This document shows positions 18,241 to 27,402 of a stretch of 64,000 nucleotides of DNA, piece after piece (positions within the stretch are counted from its first letter, which is position 1; every line of letters starts with the position of its first letter). This DNA is from Mycobacterium ahvazicum (lineage in GTDB: Bacteria > Actinomycetota > Actinomycetes > Mycobacteriales > Mycobacteriaceae). The notes under the pieces are model-generated. The model searched no databases, was not told the DNA's origin, and saw only the letters and a program-made list of their open reading frames with translations. A program made the translations under genes and the position numbers. The stretch lies in the NCBI RefSeq assembly GCF_900176255.2, contig NZ_FXEG02000002.1:620001-684000 (forward strand). Reading direction: 5' to 3'.

Positions 18241-18615
18241 ATGGACAAACGCCAAGCCGGGCCGCCCGCGCGTGAGGCGAGCCTGGTCCGCCCGTACACC
18301 CTGACGGCCGGGCGGACGAACGCGAGCGTCGACATTCCGCTGGAGGCGCCGGTCGAGACGTTGCGGGCCGGGCAGGCTCACCGCTGGCCGGCCGACGATG
18401 CGAGAGGCAAGATCATCGGACTGTGCGTGCAGAGCCCGTCCGTCGCCGAGGTGGCGGCCCGGCTGAACCTGCCGATCGGGGTCACGCGCGTCCTGGTCGG
18501 TGATCTGGTCTTGTCCGGTTACCTTCGGGTGCACGCAACATTGACCGAGCAGTCGACCCGTGATGAGCGCCACGAACTGATAGGGAGGACCCTGCGTGGC
18601 CTTAAAGCACTCTGA
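18241..18615 (+). CDS. DUF742 protein (CvnC type, Rv3363c-like)
   Basis: The 124-residue DUF742 protein has an opening around SLVRPYTLTAGRT followed by a winged-helix-like segment (QSPSVAEVAARLNLPIGVTRVLVGDLVLSGYL) that looks helix-turn-helix-related. The family is always found in conservons; its biochemical role is unclear. ATG 18241 lies six bases after the roadblock stop. The next gene starts inside its last seven codons, so all four conservon genes are tightly coupled. Confidence 0.9.
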   Translation: MDKRQAGPPAREASLVRPYTLTAGRTNASVDIPLEAPVETLRAGQAHRWPADDARGKIIGLCVQSPSVAEVAARLNLPIGVTRVLVGDLVLSGYLRVHATLTEQSTRDERHELIGRTLRGLKAL

Positions 18616-19168
18616 CTCCGGCGCCAGCGCCTCGACGAAGATCGTCATCGCCGGCGGGTTCGGCGCCGGTAAGACCACGTTCGTCGGGTCGGTCTCGGAG
18701 ATCATGCCGCTGCGCACCGAGGAGATCGTCACCGACGCCTCGGCCGGCGTCGACATGCTCGAAGCCACCCCCGACAAGCGCACCACCACGGTGGCGATGG
18801 ACTTCGGCCGGATCACCCTGGACCGCGACCTGGTGCTCTACCTGTTCGGCACGCCCGGCCAGCGGCGGTTCTGGTTCATGTGGGACGACCTGGTGCGCGG
18901 TGCCATCGGTGCGATCGTGCTGGTCGACTGCCGCCGGCTGCAGGACAGCTTCGCCGCGGTCGACTTCTTCGAGCACCGCAACCTCCCGTTCCTGATCGCG
19001 GTCAACCAATTCGACGGTGCGCCAAGGTATCCCGCCGCGGCTATCCGCGAAGCGCTGGCCCTGTCCCCGCACATTCCGGTGATCCGCGTCGACGCCAGGG
19101 ATCGCCGGTCGGCCACCGATGCGCTGATCGCGATCAGCGAGTACGCGCTGCAGAGCCTGACGGCTTGA
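18596..19168 (+). CDS. Conservon small GTPase (CvnD type, Rv3362c-like)
   Basis: This 190-residue P-loop protein resembles MglA/Ras-type GTPases. The Walker A motif GGFGAGKTT is at 20-28, the switch/Walker B region is LVLYLFGTPGQRRF, and the base-specificity motif NQFD substitutes for NKxD. The GTG start at 18596 lies within the DUF742 gene (20-nt overlap). It is predicted to be the output switch of the sensor kinase/roadblock system. mfpA follows five bases after its stop, linking this switch to a gyrase-binding protein. Confidence 0.92.
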   Translation: MALKHSDSGASASTKIVIAGGFGAGKTTFVGSVSEIMPLRTEEIVTDASAGVDMLEATPDKRTTTVAMDFGRITLDRDLVLYLFGTPGQRRFWFMWDDLVRGAIGAIVLVDCRRLQDSFAAVDFFEHRNLPFLIAVNQFDGAPRYPAAAIREALALSPHIPVIRVDARDRRSATDALIAISEYALQSLTA

Positions 19169-19173
19169 CCGCG

Positions 19174-19743
19174 GTGCAGCAGTGGGCCGATTGCGAGTTC
19201 ACCGGCCGCGACTTCCGCGACGAGGACCTGGGCCGGTTGCGCACCGAACGGGCGGTATTCAGCGAGTGCGATTTCAGCGGCGTCAACCTGGCCGAGTCGG
19301 AGCACCGCGGCTCCGCCTTCCGTAACTGCAAGTTCGAGCGAACAACGCTGTGGCACAGCACATTTGCGCAGTGCAGCATGCTGGGATCGGTCTTCGTGCA
19401 GTGTCGGCTGCGTCCGATCACCTTTGACGAAGTGGACTTCACGCTCGCGGTGCTGGGCGGCAACGACCTGCGCGGCGTCGACCTGAGCGGCTGCCGGCTG
19501 CGCGAAACCAGCCTGGTGGAGACCGACCTGCGCAAGGCCGTGCTGCGCGGCGCCGACCTGTCCGGAGCGCGGACCACCGGCACCCGCCTCGACGACGCCG
19601 ACCTGCGCGGCGCGACAGCCGATCCGGCGTTGTGGCGCACCGCCACCCTGACCGGTGTGCGGGTGGACGTGCCCCAGGCGATGGCGTTCGCGTTGGCGCA
19701 CGGGCTGCGCTTAGACGGGGGCCCGGACGCCAGGTCGGACTAG
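19174..19743 (+). CDS. mfpA: Pentapeptide-repeat gyrase-protection protein MfpA
   Basis: MfpA folds as a right-handed quadrilateral beta-helix that mimics B-form DNA, binds DNA gyrase and lowers fluoroquinolone susceptibility. Nearly the whole 189-residue protein consists of A(D/N)LXX-type repeats, for example CDFSGVNLAE, GNDLRGVDLSGC and GADLSGARTTG. It matches Rv3361c with a slightly longer C-terminus. The GTG at 19174 gives the known MQQW-like N-terminus; a TTG at 19165, overlapping the GTPase TGA, is an alternative. It is the last gene of the conservon operon and converges on the FHA-ABC genes. Confidence 0.95.
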   Translation: MQQWADCEFTGRDFRDEDLGRLRTERAVFSECDFSGVNLAESEHRGSAFRNCKFERTTLWHSTFAQCSMLGSVFVQCRLRPITFDEVDFTLAVLGGNDLRGVDLSGCRLRETSLVETDLRKAVLRGADLSGARTTGTRLDDADLRGATADPALWRTATLTGVRVDVPQAMAFALAHGLRLDGGPDARSD

Positions 19744-19750
19744 CGCCTGA

Positions 19751-22243
19751 TCAACGCCGGAGCCGGATGCGCCACCACACAATGACGGAGTAGATCACCG
19801 ACAGCGCGCCGAGCATTCCCATGTCGAGCAGCCATGCGCTCTCGGTGTGCGCCCAGTGGCTGTCCTTCGGCCCGATCGGTACCAGCAGCCGTAGATTGAC
19901 CGTGGCCGCCGACGCCGCGTAGCCCCAGCGCGACGGCATCAGCCAGGACAGCTGGTCGAGGAAGAGCCGGCCGGTCACCGGAATCAGGCCGCCGGCGAGC
20001 ACCAGCTGCAGCATCAGCGACACCACCAGCAGCGGCATGATCTGTTCGTTGGAGCGCGCGATCGACGACAACACCAGCCCGAGGATCGCCGAGGCCACGC
20101 ACGTCGCGGCGACCGTGACGAACAGCTCCAAGCTGGCATTACCGAGCAGCACCGCCGGCTGTTTGGGAGCGCCCTTGCCGATCAGCACGATGCCGGTCGC
20201 GATCGCCGCCTGGATGATCGCGAACGCGCAGAACACGGTGATCTTGGCGCACAGGTAGGCACCGGTGGATAGGCCGACGGCCTGCTCGCGCTGGAAGATC
20301 GGGCGCTCGCCGATCAGATCGCGGATCGTCAGCGCCGTACCCATGAAGACGGCGGCGATCGACATCAGCGTCAGGATCTGGGCGGCTTCGTCGGGCGTCT
20401 CGCTGTTCGGGTCGCCGATCCCGAAGCCGCTATGGCCGGGAACGGTGAGCGACAGCGCACCCAGAATGAACGGCAACACCGCCAGGAAGGCGAAGTAGGC
20501 GCGATCGGAGATGATCAACCGAATCTGGCGCCGCGCGATCGTGGAGAACTGGTGCAGCATGCTGGTGCGCGACGGGGTGCCCAGGTCGGCCGGCGTCTCG
20601 GCCCGGGTAGGAGGCGTGTGGTCCTGGCGTTCCAGGAACCGGCGGTTGGCCTCGTCGGGATCGGCGCCGACCTTCGCGAAGATCTGGGCCCAGTTGGTGG
20701 TGCCCATCGCGTCCCCGATATCGCTGGGTGGGCCGAGGAACGCGATCTTGCCGCCGGGCGCCATCAGCAGCACCTGGTCGCAGACGTCGAGATAGGTCAG
20801 CGAGTGCGTGACGACCAGCACGACGCGCCCGGCGTCGGCGAGCTGGCGCAGCATCGTCATGACCTGCAGGTCCAGCGCCGGGTCCAGCCCCGAGGTCGGC
20901 TCGTCGAGGATCAGCAGCGACGGGCCGGTGAGCAGCTCGAGGGCGACCGAGGCGCGTTTGCGCTGGCCGCCGGAGAGCTTGTCGACCCGGGTCTCGGCGT
21001 GCGCCGTCAGCCCCAGCTCCTCGAGCACCTGAGCCACCACCTGGTCGCGGTCGGCCTTGCTGGTGTCCGGCGGCAGCCGCAGCTCGGCCGCATAGCCCAG
21101 CGCCTGGTTGACGGTCAGCTGGCGGTGCACGACGTCGTCCTGGGGGACCATCCCGATCCTGCTGCGCAGCGAGGCGTAGGCGGTGTGGATGTTGTGGCCC
21201 TCGAAGGTGACCGCGCCCGCGGTCGGGGTGGTGTAGCCGGCGATCAGCCGGGACAGCGTCGACTTGCCGGCGCCCGACCCACCGATGATGGCCGTCAGCG
21301 TGCCGGGCCTGGCCGTCATCGTGATCTGCTGCAGCAGATCCTTTCCGTTGATCGCGAAGCCGACGTCGTGCACCTCCAGGCCGCCGGTGCGGGTCGCCGC
21401 GTCTTGGCGACGGGCCAGCAGGCCGGCGCTGAACACCAGGTCGACATTGCCGATCGTGATCACGTCGCCCTCGGAAAGCAGGGCCTGCCCGACCCGCACC
21501 CCGTTGACGAACGTTCCGTTGATGCTGTTCGCGTCGCGGATCTCGATGCCGGCGGGGGTCGGCTCCAGGAACGCGTGGTGGCGCGAGGCCAGCACGTCGT
21601 GGATGACGATGTCGTTGTCGAGTTCGCGCCCGATCCAGGCGGTGCCCCCGGTCGGCGCCTGCACGCCCGATTCGGGTCCGACGATCTTCATCACCCTGGT
21701 CGGGAACTGCGACATGTCCGTGCCGGTGGGCTGGGCCACGCGGGTCGCGTCGTTCGGGACGGCCTGGGTGGTCACGGTGGGCCGCACGATCGGCACCGCC
21801 CGGGTGTGCACCGCGTCGGTGGGCGGGTCCACGTAGGGCGTGTGCTGAGGCGGCACCGGCCGCGCGCCGGGGTCGGCCGGCGGGACCGTCGGAACGGCTT
21901 GCGACGTGGGCGGCAGCACGCCGACGTTGCCGCGGTGGTGGCCGATCGCCAGGACGATCCGCGGTCCGTCGGGGGCGCCGAGGTTGATGCCCTGGCCGTC
22001 GTGGACGTCGACGGTCGGCACCCGCCGTCCGTCGACGAAGATGCCGCCCCGCGAACTGTTGTCGACCGCAACCCATCTGCCGTGATCGAAGCGCAGCAGC
22101 AGGTGTGCACGCGCGACCAGCGGATGCGCTACGCGTAGGTCGGCCCGGACGTCGCTGCCGACGATGACGTCGCCGCCGGGAGCGAAACTGACCTCCGATC
22201 GGTTGGATCGAACGGTCAGTATCGATTGCGCAGGCGCATTCAT
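19751..22243 (-). CDS. Rv1747-like FHA-ABC exporter, copy A (first FHA domain degenerate)
   Basis: The 830-residue ABCG-like half-transporter has two N-terminal FHA domains, a linker, an ATPase (GGSGAGKST, LSGGQRKR, LLILDEPTSGLDP) and six C-terminal membrane helices. It resembles Rv1747, which exports cell-envelope glycolipid under PknF control. FHA-2 keeps GR, SRHH and NG. FHA-1 has lost the phosphothreonine-binding residues: Arg to Ser30, Ser to Ala44, and Asn-Gly to Gly-Gly in SSRGGIF. Ala44 corresponds to Ser47 of Rv1747. It starts four bases after the stop of copy B, so both are cotranscribed. No Ser/Thr kinase gene is adjacent. Confidence 0.92.
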   Translation of the reverse strand: MNAPAQSILTVRSNRSEVSFAPGGDVIVGSDVRADLRVAHPLVARAHLLLRFDHGRWVAVDNSSRGGIFVDGRRVPTVDVHDGQGINLGAPDGPRIVLAIGHHRGNVGVLPPTSQAVPTVPPADPGARPVPPQHTPYVDPPTDAVHTRAVPIVRPTVTTQAVPNDATRVAQPTGTDMSQFPTRVMKIVGPESGVQAPTGGTAWIGRELDNDIVIHDVLASRHHAFLEPTPAGIEIRDANSINGTFVNGVRVGQALLSEGDVITIGNVDLVFSAGLLARRQDAATRTGGLEVHDVGFAINGKDLLQQITMTARPGTLTAIIGGSGAGKSTLSRLIAGYTTPTAGAVTFEGHNIHTAYASLRSRIGMVPQDDVVHRQLTVNQALGYAAELRLPPDTSKADRDQVVAQVLEELGLTAHAETRVDKLSGGQRKRASVALELLTGPSLLILDEPTSGLDPALDLQVMTMLRQLADAGRVVLVVTHSLTYLDVCDQVLLMAPGGKIAFLGPPSDIGDAMGTTNWAQIFAKVGADPDEANRRFLERQDHTPPTRAETPADLGTPSRTSMLHQFSTIARRQIRLIISDRAYFAFLAVLPFILGALSLTVPGHSGFGIGDPNSETPDEAAQILTLMSIAAVFMGTALTIRDLIGERPIFQREQAVGLSTGAYLCAKITVFCAFAIIQAAIATGIVLIGKGAPKQPAVLLGNASLELFVTVAATCVASAILGLVLSSIARSNEQIMPLLVVSLMLQLVLAGGLIPVTGRLFLDQLSWLMPSRWGYAASAATVNLRLLVPIGPKDSHWAHTESAWLLDMGMLGALSVIYSVIVWWRIRLRR

Positions 22244-22247
22244 CAGT

Positions 22248-24887
22248 TCAGCGTCGTTTCAGCCGGATCTTCCACCACACGATCGCGCTATAGCTTATGC
22301 ACAGGACTCCGAGCATGGCCATATCGAACAGCCATGCGCTCTTGGTGTGATTCCAGTGCTGGTCTTTGGGGTCCGTCGGACCCGGGATCAGCCGGTGGGT
22401 GTCGATCGTCGACGCCGACGCCGCGAAGCCCCAGCGGGCGGGCGTGACCCACGACAACTGGTCGAGCACGGCCCGGTTGGTCACCCAGATCATGCCGCCG
22501 GAGAACACCAGCTGGCTCATGATCGACACCACCAGCATCGGCATGATCTGGTCTTGGGATTGGGCCAGCGCCGACAGCGCCATGCCGAGCAGTGCCGCAC
22601 CCACACACGTCGCCGCCACGGTGACGAACAGTTCGAAGTTGACGTCCCCCAGGATCACGGCGTTCGAGATCGGCTTGCCCCACCCGATCACCGAGATGAT
22701 GGTCGCGATCGCGGCCTGGACGATCGCGAACGTGGAGAACACCACGATTTTCGCGCCCATATAGGCACCCGTGGACAGGCCGACCGCCTGTTCGCGGCGG
22801 AAGATGGGTCGCTCGCCGATCAGGTCGCGGATGGTCAGCGCGGTACCCATGAACACCGCCCCGACGTTGAGCATCACCAGAATCTGGTCGGGCTGGGCGG
22901 GATTGTTGCCCAGCGGATCGGACATGCCGTATCCGCTGTTGCCGCGAACCGTGAGGGTCAGAATGCCGATCAGGAAAGGCAACAGCGCGAGGAACACCGT
23001 GTAGCCGCGGTCCGAGATGACCAGCCGTATCTGGCGCCGCGCGATCGTGGAGAACTGGCGAAACGCGTTGGCGTGCGGCGCTTCACCGAGATCGGCCGCC
23101 GGGCTGTGTTCGGACGGCACCTGCGGCAGCTTTTGCTGGTTTTCCTCCCGGAAGCGGCGGTTGGCCTCATCCGGGTCGGCGCCCACCTTGGCGAAGATGT
23201 CGGCCCAGTTGGTGGTGCCCATCGCCGCGCCGATCTGGCTGGGTGGACCGAGAAACGCCGTCTTGCCGCCTGGAGCCACCAGCAGCAGCTGATCGCAGAC
23301 GTCGAGGTAGGACACCGAGTGGGTGACCACCAGCACCACGCGGCCGGCGTCGGCCAGCTGACGCAGCATCATCATCACCTGGCGGTCCAGCGCCGGATCC
23401 AGACCGGTGGTGGGTTCGTCGAGCAGCAGCAGCGACGGCCCGGTGAGCAATTCCAGGGCCACCGAGGCGCGCTTGCGCTGGCCGCCGGAGAGCTTGTCGA
23501 CGCGGGTGTCGGCGTGCTTGGTCAGCTCGAGTTCCTCGAGCACCTGGGACACCACCTGTTCGCGGTCGGCCTTGCTGGTGTCCGGCGGCAGCCGCAGCTC
23601 GGCCGCGTAACCCAGCGCCTGGTTGACGGTGAGCTGGCGGTGCACGACGTCATCCTGCGGGACCATCCCGATCCTGCTGCGCAGCGACGCGTACTCGGTG
23701 TGGATGTTGTGGCCCTCGAAGGTCACCGTGCCGGAAGTCGGGCTGGTGTAGCCGGCGATCAGCCGCGACAGCGTCGTCTTGCCGGCGCCGGACCCGCCGA
23801 TGATCGCCGTCAGGGTTCCGGGGCGGGCGGTCAGCGAGATGTGGTCCAGCAGTTGCTTTTTGCCCTGCTCGACGGTGTAGCAGACCGAGTTCACCTCGAG
23901 GCCGCCGGTGCGTGTCGCCGCTTCCGTGCGGCGCACCAGGGTGTCGCGGCTGAAGACGAGGTCGACGTTTCCGATCGTGACGACGTCGCCCTCGGTCAGC
24001 ACCGCCGAGCCGACGCGGACGCCGTTGACGAAGGTTCCGTTGACGCTGTGCGCGTCGCGGATCTCGGTGCCGAGCGGCGTCTGGAGCAAGAACGCGTGAT
24101 GGCGCGAGGCCAGGACGTCCTGGATGACGATGTCGTTGTCGGTGGCGCGCCCGATCGTCTGCGCGCCGGTGGGCTTTTGCATCGCACCGGACCGGGACGG
24201 CAGCAGCGCCTGGAACATCTTGGTCGCCAGATTCCCCACCTCCGGCGCCGCTTTGGCCTCGGCGACAACGGGCGCCATCTGTGTTCGCGGTGCGGCCGGC
24301 ATCGGCGGGGGGGGGGGGGCTTGCTTTTTTATACATCTCCCCGGATACACCGGTTGCCCCGGCGGTCCCGGCCGCTGGGCCGCCGCGCCGGGATGCGGAC
24401 GCGGCGCGGGACTGCCGCTCCAGGCGGTCTGGCGCCCGGGCGGCGGTCCGGGCGGGGCGGCCGGCGGATGCCCCGGTTGCCCTGAGGCCTGTGACGAAGG
24501 CCACGCCGTCGCGGCGGATCCGGCCGCGACCGGAATGCCCATCGACTCGGTGCGCGGCGGGCGCCCGGCCATCCCTTGGTGGCGCCCGACCTCGAACGTC
24601 AGCAGCGGGCCGTCCGGGTTTCCGATGTTGACGCTCTGCCCGTCGTGGATGTCGACGACCGGCACCCGCCTGCCGTTGGCGAAAGTGCCGTTGAGCGAAC
24701 CGTTGTCGATGGCCAGCCACCGGCCCTGGTCGAAGCGCAGCAACAGGTGGGCGCGCGAAATCAGGGGGTGCGTGATGCGCATGTCGGCCCGGAGATCGCG
24801 CCCCACCACCACGTCGTGACCGGCTGCAAAGGTGCGTTCCGACCCGTCGTACCGGACAGTCAGCGCCGGCGGGGCTGGTGAATTCAT
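22248..24887 (-). CDS. Rv1747-like FHA-ABC exporter, copy B (homopolymer in linker)
   Basis: This 879-residue paralogue of copy A has the same order: FHA-1 (GRDLRAD, Ser44 in PLISRAH, NGSLNGTF), a long Pro/Gly/Gln linker, FHA-2 (IGRATDND, ASRHH, SVNGTFVNG), an ATPase (GGSGAGKTT, LSGGQRKR, DEPTTGLDP) and the ABC-2 membrane domain. All phosphothreonine-binding residues are present. The linker contains CIKKQAPPPPP, encoded by an A6 run and a C13 run on the coding strand (24307-24330). A one-base change there would shift the frame and leave only FHA-1. The ATG is at 24887. It is the first gene of the pair. Confidence 0.92.
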   Translation of the reverse strand: MNSPAPPALTVRYDGSERTFAAGHDVVVGRDLRADMRITHPLISRAHLLLRFDQGRWLAIDNGSLNGTFANGRRVPVVDIHDGQSVNIGNPDGPLLTFEVGRHQGMAGRPPRTESMGIPVAAGSAATAWPSSQASGQPGHPPAAPPGPPPGRQTAWSGSPAPRPHPGAAAQRPGPPGQPVYPGRCIKKQAPPPPPMPAAPRTQMAPVVAEAKAAPEVGNLATKMFQALLPSRSGAMQKPTGAQTIGRATDNDIVIQDVLASRHHAFLLQTPLGTEIRDAHSVNGTFVNGVRVGSAVLTEGDVVTIGNVDLVFSRDTLVRRTEAATRTGGLEVNSVCYTVEQGKKQLLDHISLTARPGTLTAIIGGSGAGKTTLSRLIAGYTSPTSGTVTFEGHNIHTEYASLRSRIGMVPQDDVVHRQLTVNQALGYAAELRLPPDTSKADREQVVSQVLEELELTKHADTRVDKLSGGQRKRASVALELLTGPSLLLLDEPTTGLDPALDRQVMMMLRQLADAGRVVLVVTHSVSYLDVCDQLLLVAPGGKTAFLGPPSQIGAAMGTTNWADIFAKVGADPDEANRRFREENQQKLPQVPSEHSPAADLGEAPHANAFRQFSTIARRQIRLVISDRGYTVFLALLPFLIGILTLTVRGNSGYGMSDPLGNNPAQPDQILVMLNVGAVFMGTALTIRDLIGERPIFRREQAVGLSTGAYMGAKIVVFSTFAIVQAAIATIISVIGWGKPISNAVILGDVNFELFVTVAATCVGAALLGMALSALAQSQDQIMPMLVVSIMSQLVFSGGMIWVTNRAVLDQLSWVTPARWGFAASASTIDTHRLIPGPTDPKDQHWNHTKSAWLFDMAMLGVLCISYSAIVWWKIRLKRR
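24307..24330. repeat. 13-G and 6-T homopolymers inside the FHA-ABC copy B gene
   Basis: A run of 13 G (24307-24319) is followed by CTTGC and six T (24325-24330). The segment, with the following ATAC, is strikingly unlike its GC-balanced surroundings. It lies in codons for the inter-FHA linker. It may be a slipped-strand site or an assembly/sequencing error; read evidence would decide. Confidence 0.85.
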
Positions 24888-24963
24888 CGCCCCAACTCTA
24901 GCTCGTGGACCTATTTCCCCTTTTGCACCAACGCGGCACGTCGGGTCGGCTGTGGCCGCGCAC

Positions 24964-26178
24964 TCAGCTGTTGTCGGGCGCTCCGGTGACGACGCAGCGG
25001 GTGCGCGTGTAGATCGTCGGCATGCACCGATTGCAGTGCGTACACGCCGAATGGACGCTGTGCCGGGCGCCGTCGGCCGCGAGTCGATTAATCAGGTCCG
25101 GCTCGGCCAGCAGCGCGCGCGCCATCGCGACGAATTCGAATCCCTCGGCCATCGCGAGGTCCATCGTCTCGCGGTTGGTGATGCCGCCGAGCAGGATCAG
25201 CGGCATCTTGAGTTCGGCCCGGAACAGCTTGGCGTCGCGCAGCAGATACGCCTCGCGGTAAGGGTATTCGCGCAGGAACTTCGTGCCCGTCATCCGCATG
25301 CCCCAGCGCAGCGGCGGCTTGAAGGCGCCGGCGAACTCCTTGATCGGCGCGTCGCCGCGGAACAGATACATCGGGTTGACCAGCGAGCTGCCCGCGGTCA
25401 GTTCGATCGCGTCCAGACCGCCGTCTTCTTCCAGCCATTTGGCGGTGATCAGCGACTCTTCGGTGGTGATGGCGCCGCGCACGCCGTCGGCCATGTTGAG
25501 CTTGGCCGTGACCGCGATCGGCGTTCCTTCCTTGTCCACCGCGCGGCGAACGGCCATCACGATGCCGCGCGCGACCTTGGCCCGGTTCTCCAAGGAGCCA
25601 CCGAATTCGTCGTTGCGACGGTTGATCAACGGCGACAGGAACGAGCTCGCCAAATAGTTGTGGCCCAAATGAATTTCGACCGCATCGAAGCCGGCTTCCA
25701 TGGCGAGCCGGACCGCGTTGGCGTGCGCGGTGATCACGTCTTGGATGTCGTCGCGGGTTGCCTTCTTGGCGAAGCGCATTCCGATCGGGTTGAAGAACCG
25801 CACCGGCGCCAGCGCCTTGGCCTTGTTGGACTTGGCGTTGGCGACCGGACCCGCGTGGCCGATCTGCGCGCTGATCGCCGCACCCTCGGCGTGGATCGCG
25901 TCGGTGAGCTTGCGCAATCCCGGCACGGCCTCGGGGCGCATCCAGAGCCCGTTGCCCTCGGTGCGTCCGCCCTGGGAGACGGCGAGATAGGCGACGGTCG
26001 TCATGCCGACCCCGCCGGCCGCCGGCGCGCGGTGGTACTCGATCAGGTCGTCGCTCACCAGAGCGCCGGGCGTGCGCGCTTCGAACGTGGCGGACTTGAT
26101 GGTCCGGTTGCGCAGCGTGATCGGACCCAGCTTGGCCGGGCTGAATACGTCGGGAATCTGGGGCTGTGCAGATGCCAT
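24964..26178 (-). CDS. OYE-family NADH:flavin oxidoreductase (Rv3359-like)
   Basis: The 404-residue FMN TIM-barrel enzyme of the old-yellow-enzyme / 2,4-dienoyl-CoA reductase N-domain family has VFSPAKLGPITLRNR near the start, QIGHAG, HLGHNYLASSFLSPLINRR (substrate-site His pair), GGITNRE and the phosphate-binding FVAMARALLAEP. The C-terminus carries CTHCNRC and one further Cys nine residues later, resembling an iron-sulfur cluster motif without the flavoprotein half of dienoyl-CoA reductase. The ATG at 26178 has a TACGCT -10 box six bases upstream and is preferred over a longer frame that overlaps folD. The substrate is unknown. Confidence 0.9.
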   Translation of the reverse strand: MASAQPQIPDVFSPAKLGPITLRNRTIKSATFEARTPGALVSDDLIEYHRAPAAGGVGMTTVAYLAVSQGGRTEGNGLWMRPEAVPGLRKLTDAIHAEGAAISAQIGHAGPVANAKSNKAKALAPVRFFNPIGMRFAKKATRDDIQDVITAHANAVRLAMEAGFDAVEIHLGHNYLASSFLSPLINRRNDEFGGSLENRAKVARGIVMAVRRAVDKEGTPIAVTAKLNMADGVRGAITTEESLITAKWLEEDGGLDAIELTAGSSLVNPMYLFRGDAPIKEFAGAFKPPLRWGMRMTGTKFLREYPYREAYLLRDAKLFRAELKMPLILLGGITNRETMDLAMAEGFEFVAMARALLAEPDLINRLAADGARHSVHSACTHCNRCMPTIYTRTRCVVTGAPDNS

Positions 26179-26272
26179 GCGAGGAGCGTAACGGCGATCG
26201 CAAGGGTTGCGAAGCAGGCCGCTGGGGGTCGCCGTCATGAGGCACCGCCCAGGACATGGAACACTGGCAGGC

Positions 26273-27121
26273 GTGGGCGCAATCACACTGGACGGCAAGG
26301 CCACCCGCGACGAGATCTTCGTCGACCTCAAGGAACGAGTCGCGGCACTCACCGCGGCGGGGCGCACGCCCGGGCTGGCCACGATCCTGGTCGGCGACGA
26401 CCCGGGGTCCCAGGCCTACGTGCGCGGTAAGCATGCCGACTGCGCGAAGGTGGGCATCACCTCAATCCGTCGCGACCTTCCCGCCGACATCTCCATGGCC
26501 AAGCTGAACGAGACGATCGACGAGCTCAACGCCAACCCCGACTGCACCGGCTACATCGTGCAGTTGCCATTGCCGCGGGGTCGGTTGGACGAGAACGCCG
26601 CGCTGGAGCGCATCGATCCCGCCAAGGACGCCGACGGCCTGCACCCGACGAACCTGGGCCGACTGGTGCTCAACAACCCGGCTCCGCTTCCGTGCACCCC
26701 GCGCGGCATCGTGCACCTGCTGCGCCGCTACGACGTCGAGATCGCCGGTGCGCACGTGGTCGTCATCGGCCGCGGCGTCACGGTCGGCCGCCCGCTGGGC
26801 CTGCTGCTGACACGGCGCTCGGAGAACGCGACAGTGACGTTGTGCCACACCGGAACTCGCGACCTACCGTCGTTGACCAAACAGGCCGACATCATCGTCG
26901 CCGCCGTCGGCGTGCCGCACATGGTGACCGCCGACATGGTTCGCCCGGGCGCCGCGGTGCTCGACGTCGGCGTTAGCCGAGTGGACGACAAGCTCACCGG
27001 CGACGTGCATCCCGACGTGTGGGAGGTCGCCGGTCACGTGTCGCCGAACCCGGGCGGCATCGGCCCGCTGACCCGGGCATTCCTGCTGACGAATGTGGTC
27101 GAGCTGGCCGAGCGGCAATGA
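26273..27121 (+). CDS. folD: Methylenetetrahydrofolate dehydrogenase/cyclohydrolase FolD
   Basis: This bifunctional enzyme converts 5,10-methylene-THF to 10-formyl-THF via methenyl-THF with NADP+. The 282-residue sequence shows [14 protein letters not shown] (catalytic-lysine region), the IVQLPLP signature, [11 protein letters not shown] and the NADP-binding [17 protein letters not shown]. It closely resembles Rv3356c, with two extra residues in [10 protein letters not shown]. The start is GTG 26273, matching the known N-terminus. The stop overlaps the DUF3017 gene as ATGA. Confidence 0.96.
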   Translation: MGAITLDGKATRDEIFVDLKERVAALTAAGRTPGLATILVGDDPGSQAYVRGKHADCAKVGITSIRRDLPADISMAKLNETIDELNANPDCTGYIVQLPLPRGRLDENAALERIDPAKDADGLHPTNLGRLVLNNPAPLPCTPRGIVHLLRRYDVEIAGAHVVVIGRGVTVGRPLGLLLTRRSENATVTLCHTGTRDLPSLTKQADIIVAAVGVPHMVTADMVRPGAAVLDVGVSRVDDKLTGDVHPDVWEVAGHVSPNPGGIGPLTRAFLLTNVVELAERQ

Positions 27122-27402
27122 GTTCGGCGAAGACCGCGGCCAAGGCACAGTGGCCGATCCTGCTGGTCGGGCTGATCTTCGTGACGGCATTCGCGTTGGT
27201 GGGCGCCAACTTCTGGCGGCGCGGTTCGCTGCTGATCGGCATCGCCGTCGGTGTCGCCGCGATATTGCGTCTGGTGCTATCCGACGATCGCGCCGGGCTC
27301 TTGGTGGTGCGCAGCAAGGGCATTGACTTCGTGACGACCGCGACGGTCGGGGCCGCGATGGTCTATATCGCCTGGACCATCGATCCGCTCGGTACGGGTT
27401 AG
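27118..27402 (+). CDS. DUF3017 small membrane protein (Rv3355c-like)
   Basis: This 94-residue integral membrane protein has three hydrophobic helices (about 12-30, 37-55 and 68-87) joined by short basic loops (WRRGS, SDDRAG). DUF3017 proteins regularly follow folD in actinobacteria; their function is unknown. The ATG overlaps the folD TGA (ATGA), so it is coupled to folD. Its TAG overlaps the convergent stop of the next gene. Confidence 0.88.
   Translation: MSSAKTAAKAQWPILLVGLIFVTAFALVGANFWRRGSLLIGIAVGVAAILRLVLSDDRAGLLVVRSKGIDFVTTATVGAAMVYIAWTIDPLGTG

Noticed and set aside
22248..24887. Copy B of the FHA-ABC transporter as a pseudogene
   Set aside because: Despite the homopolymer, the frame is open from ATG to stop and all ATPase motifs are intact.
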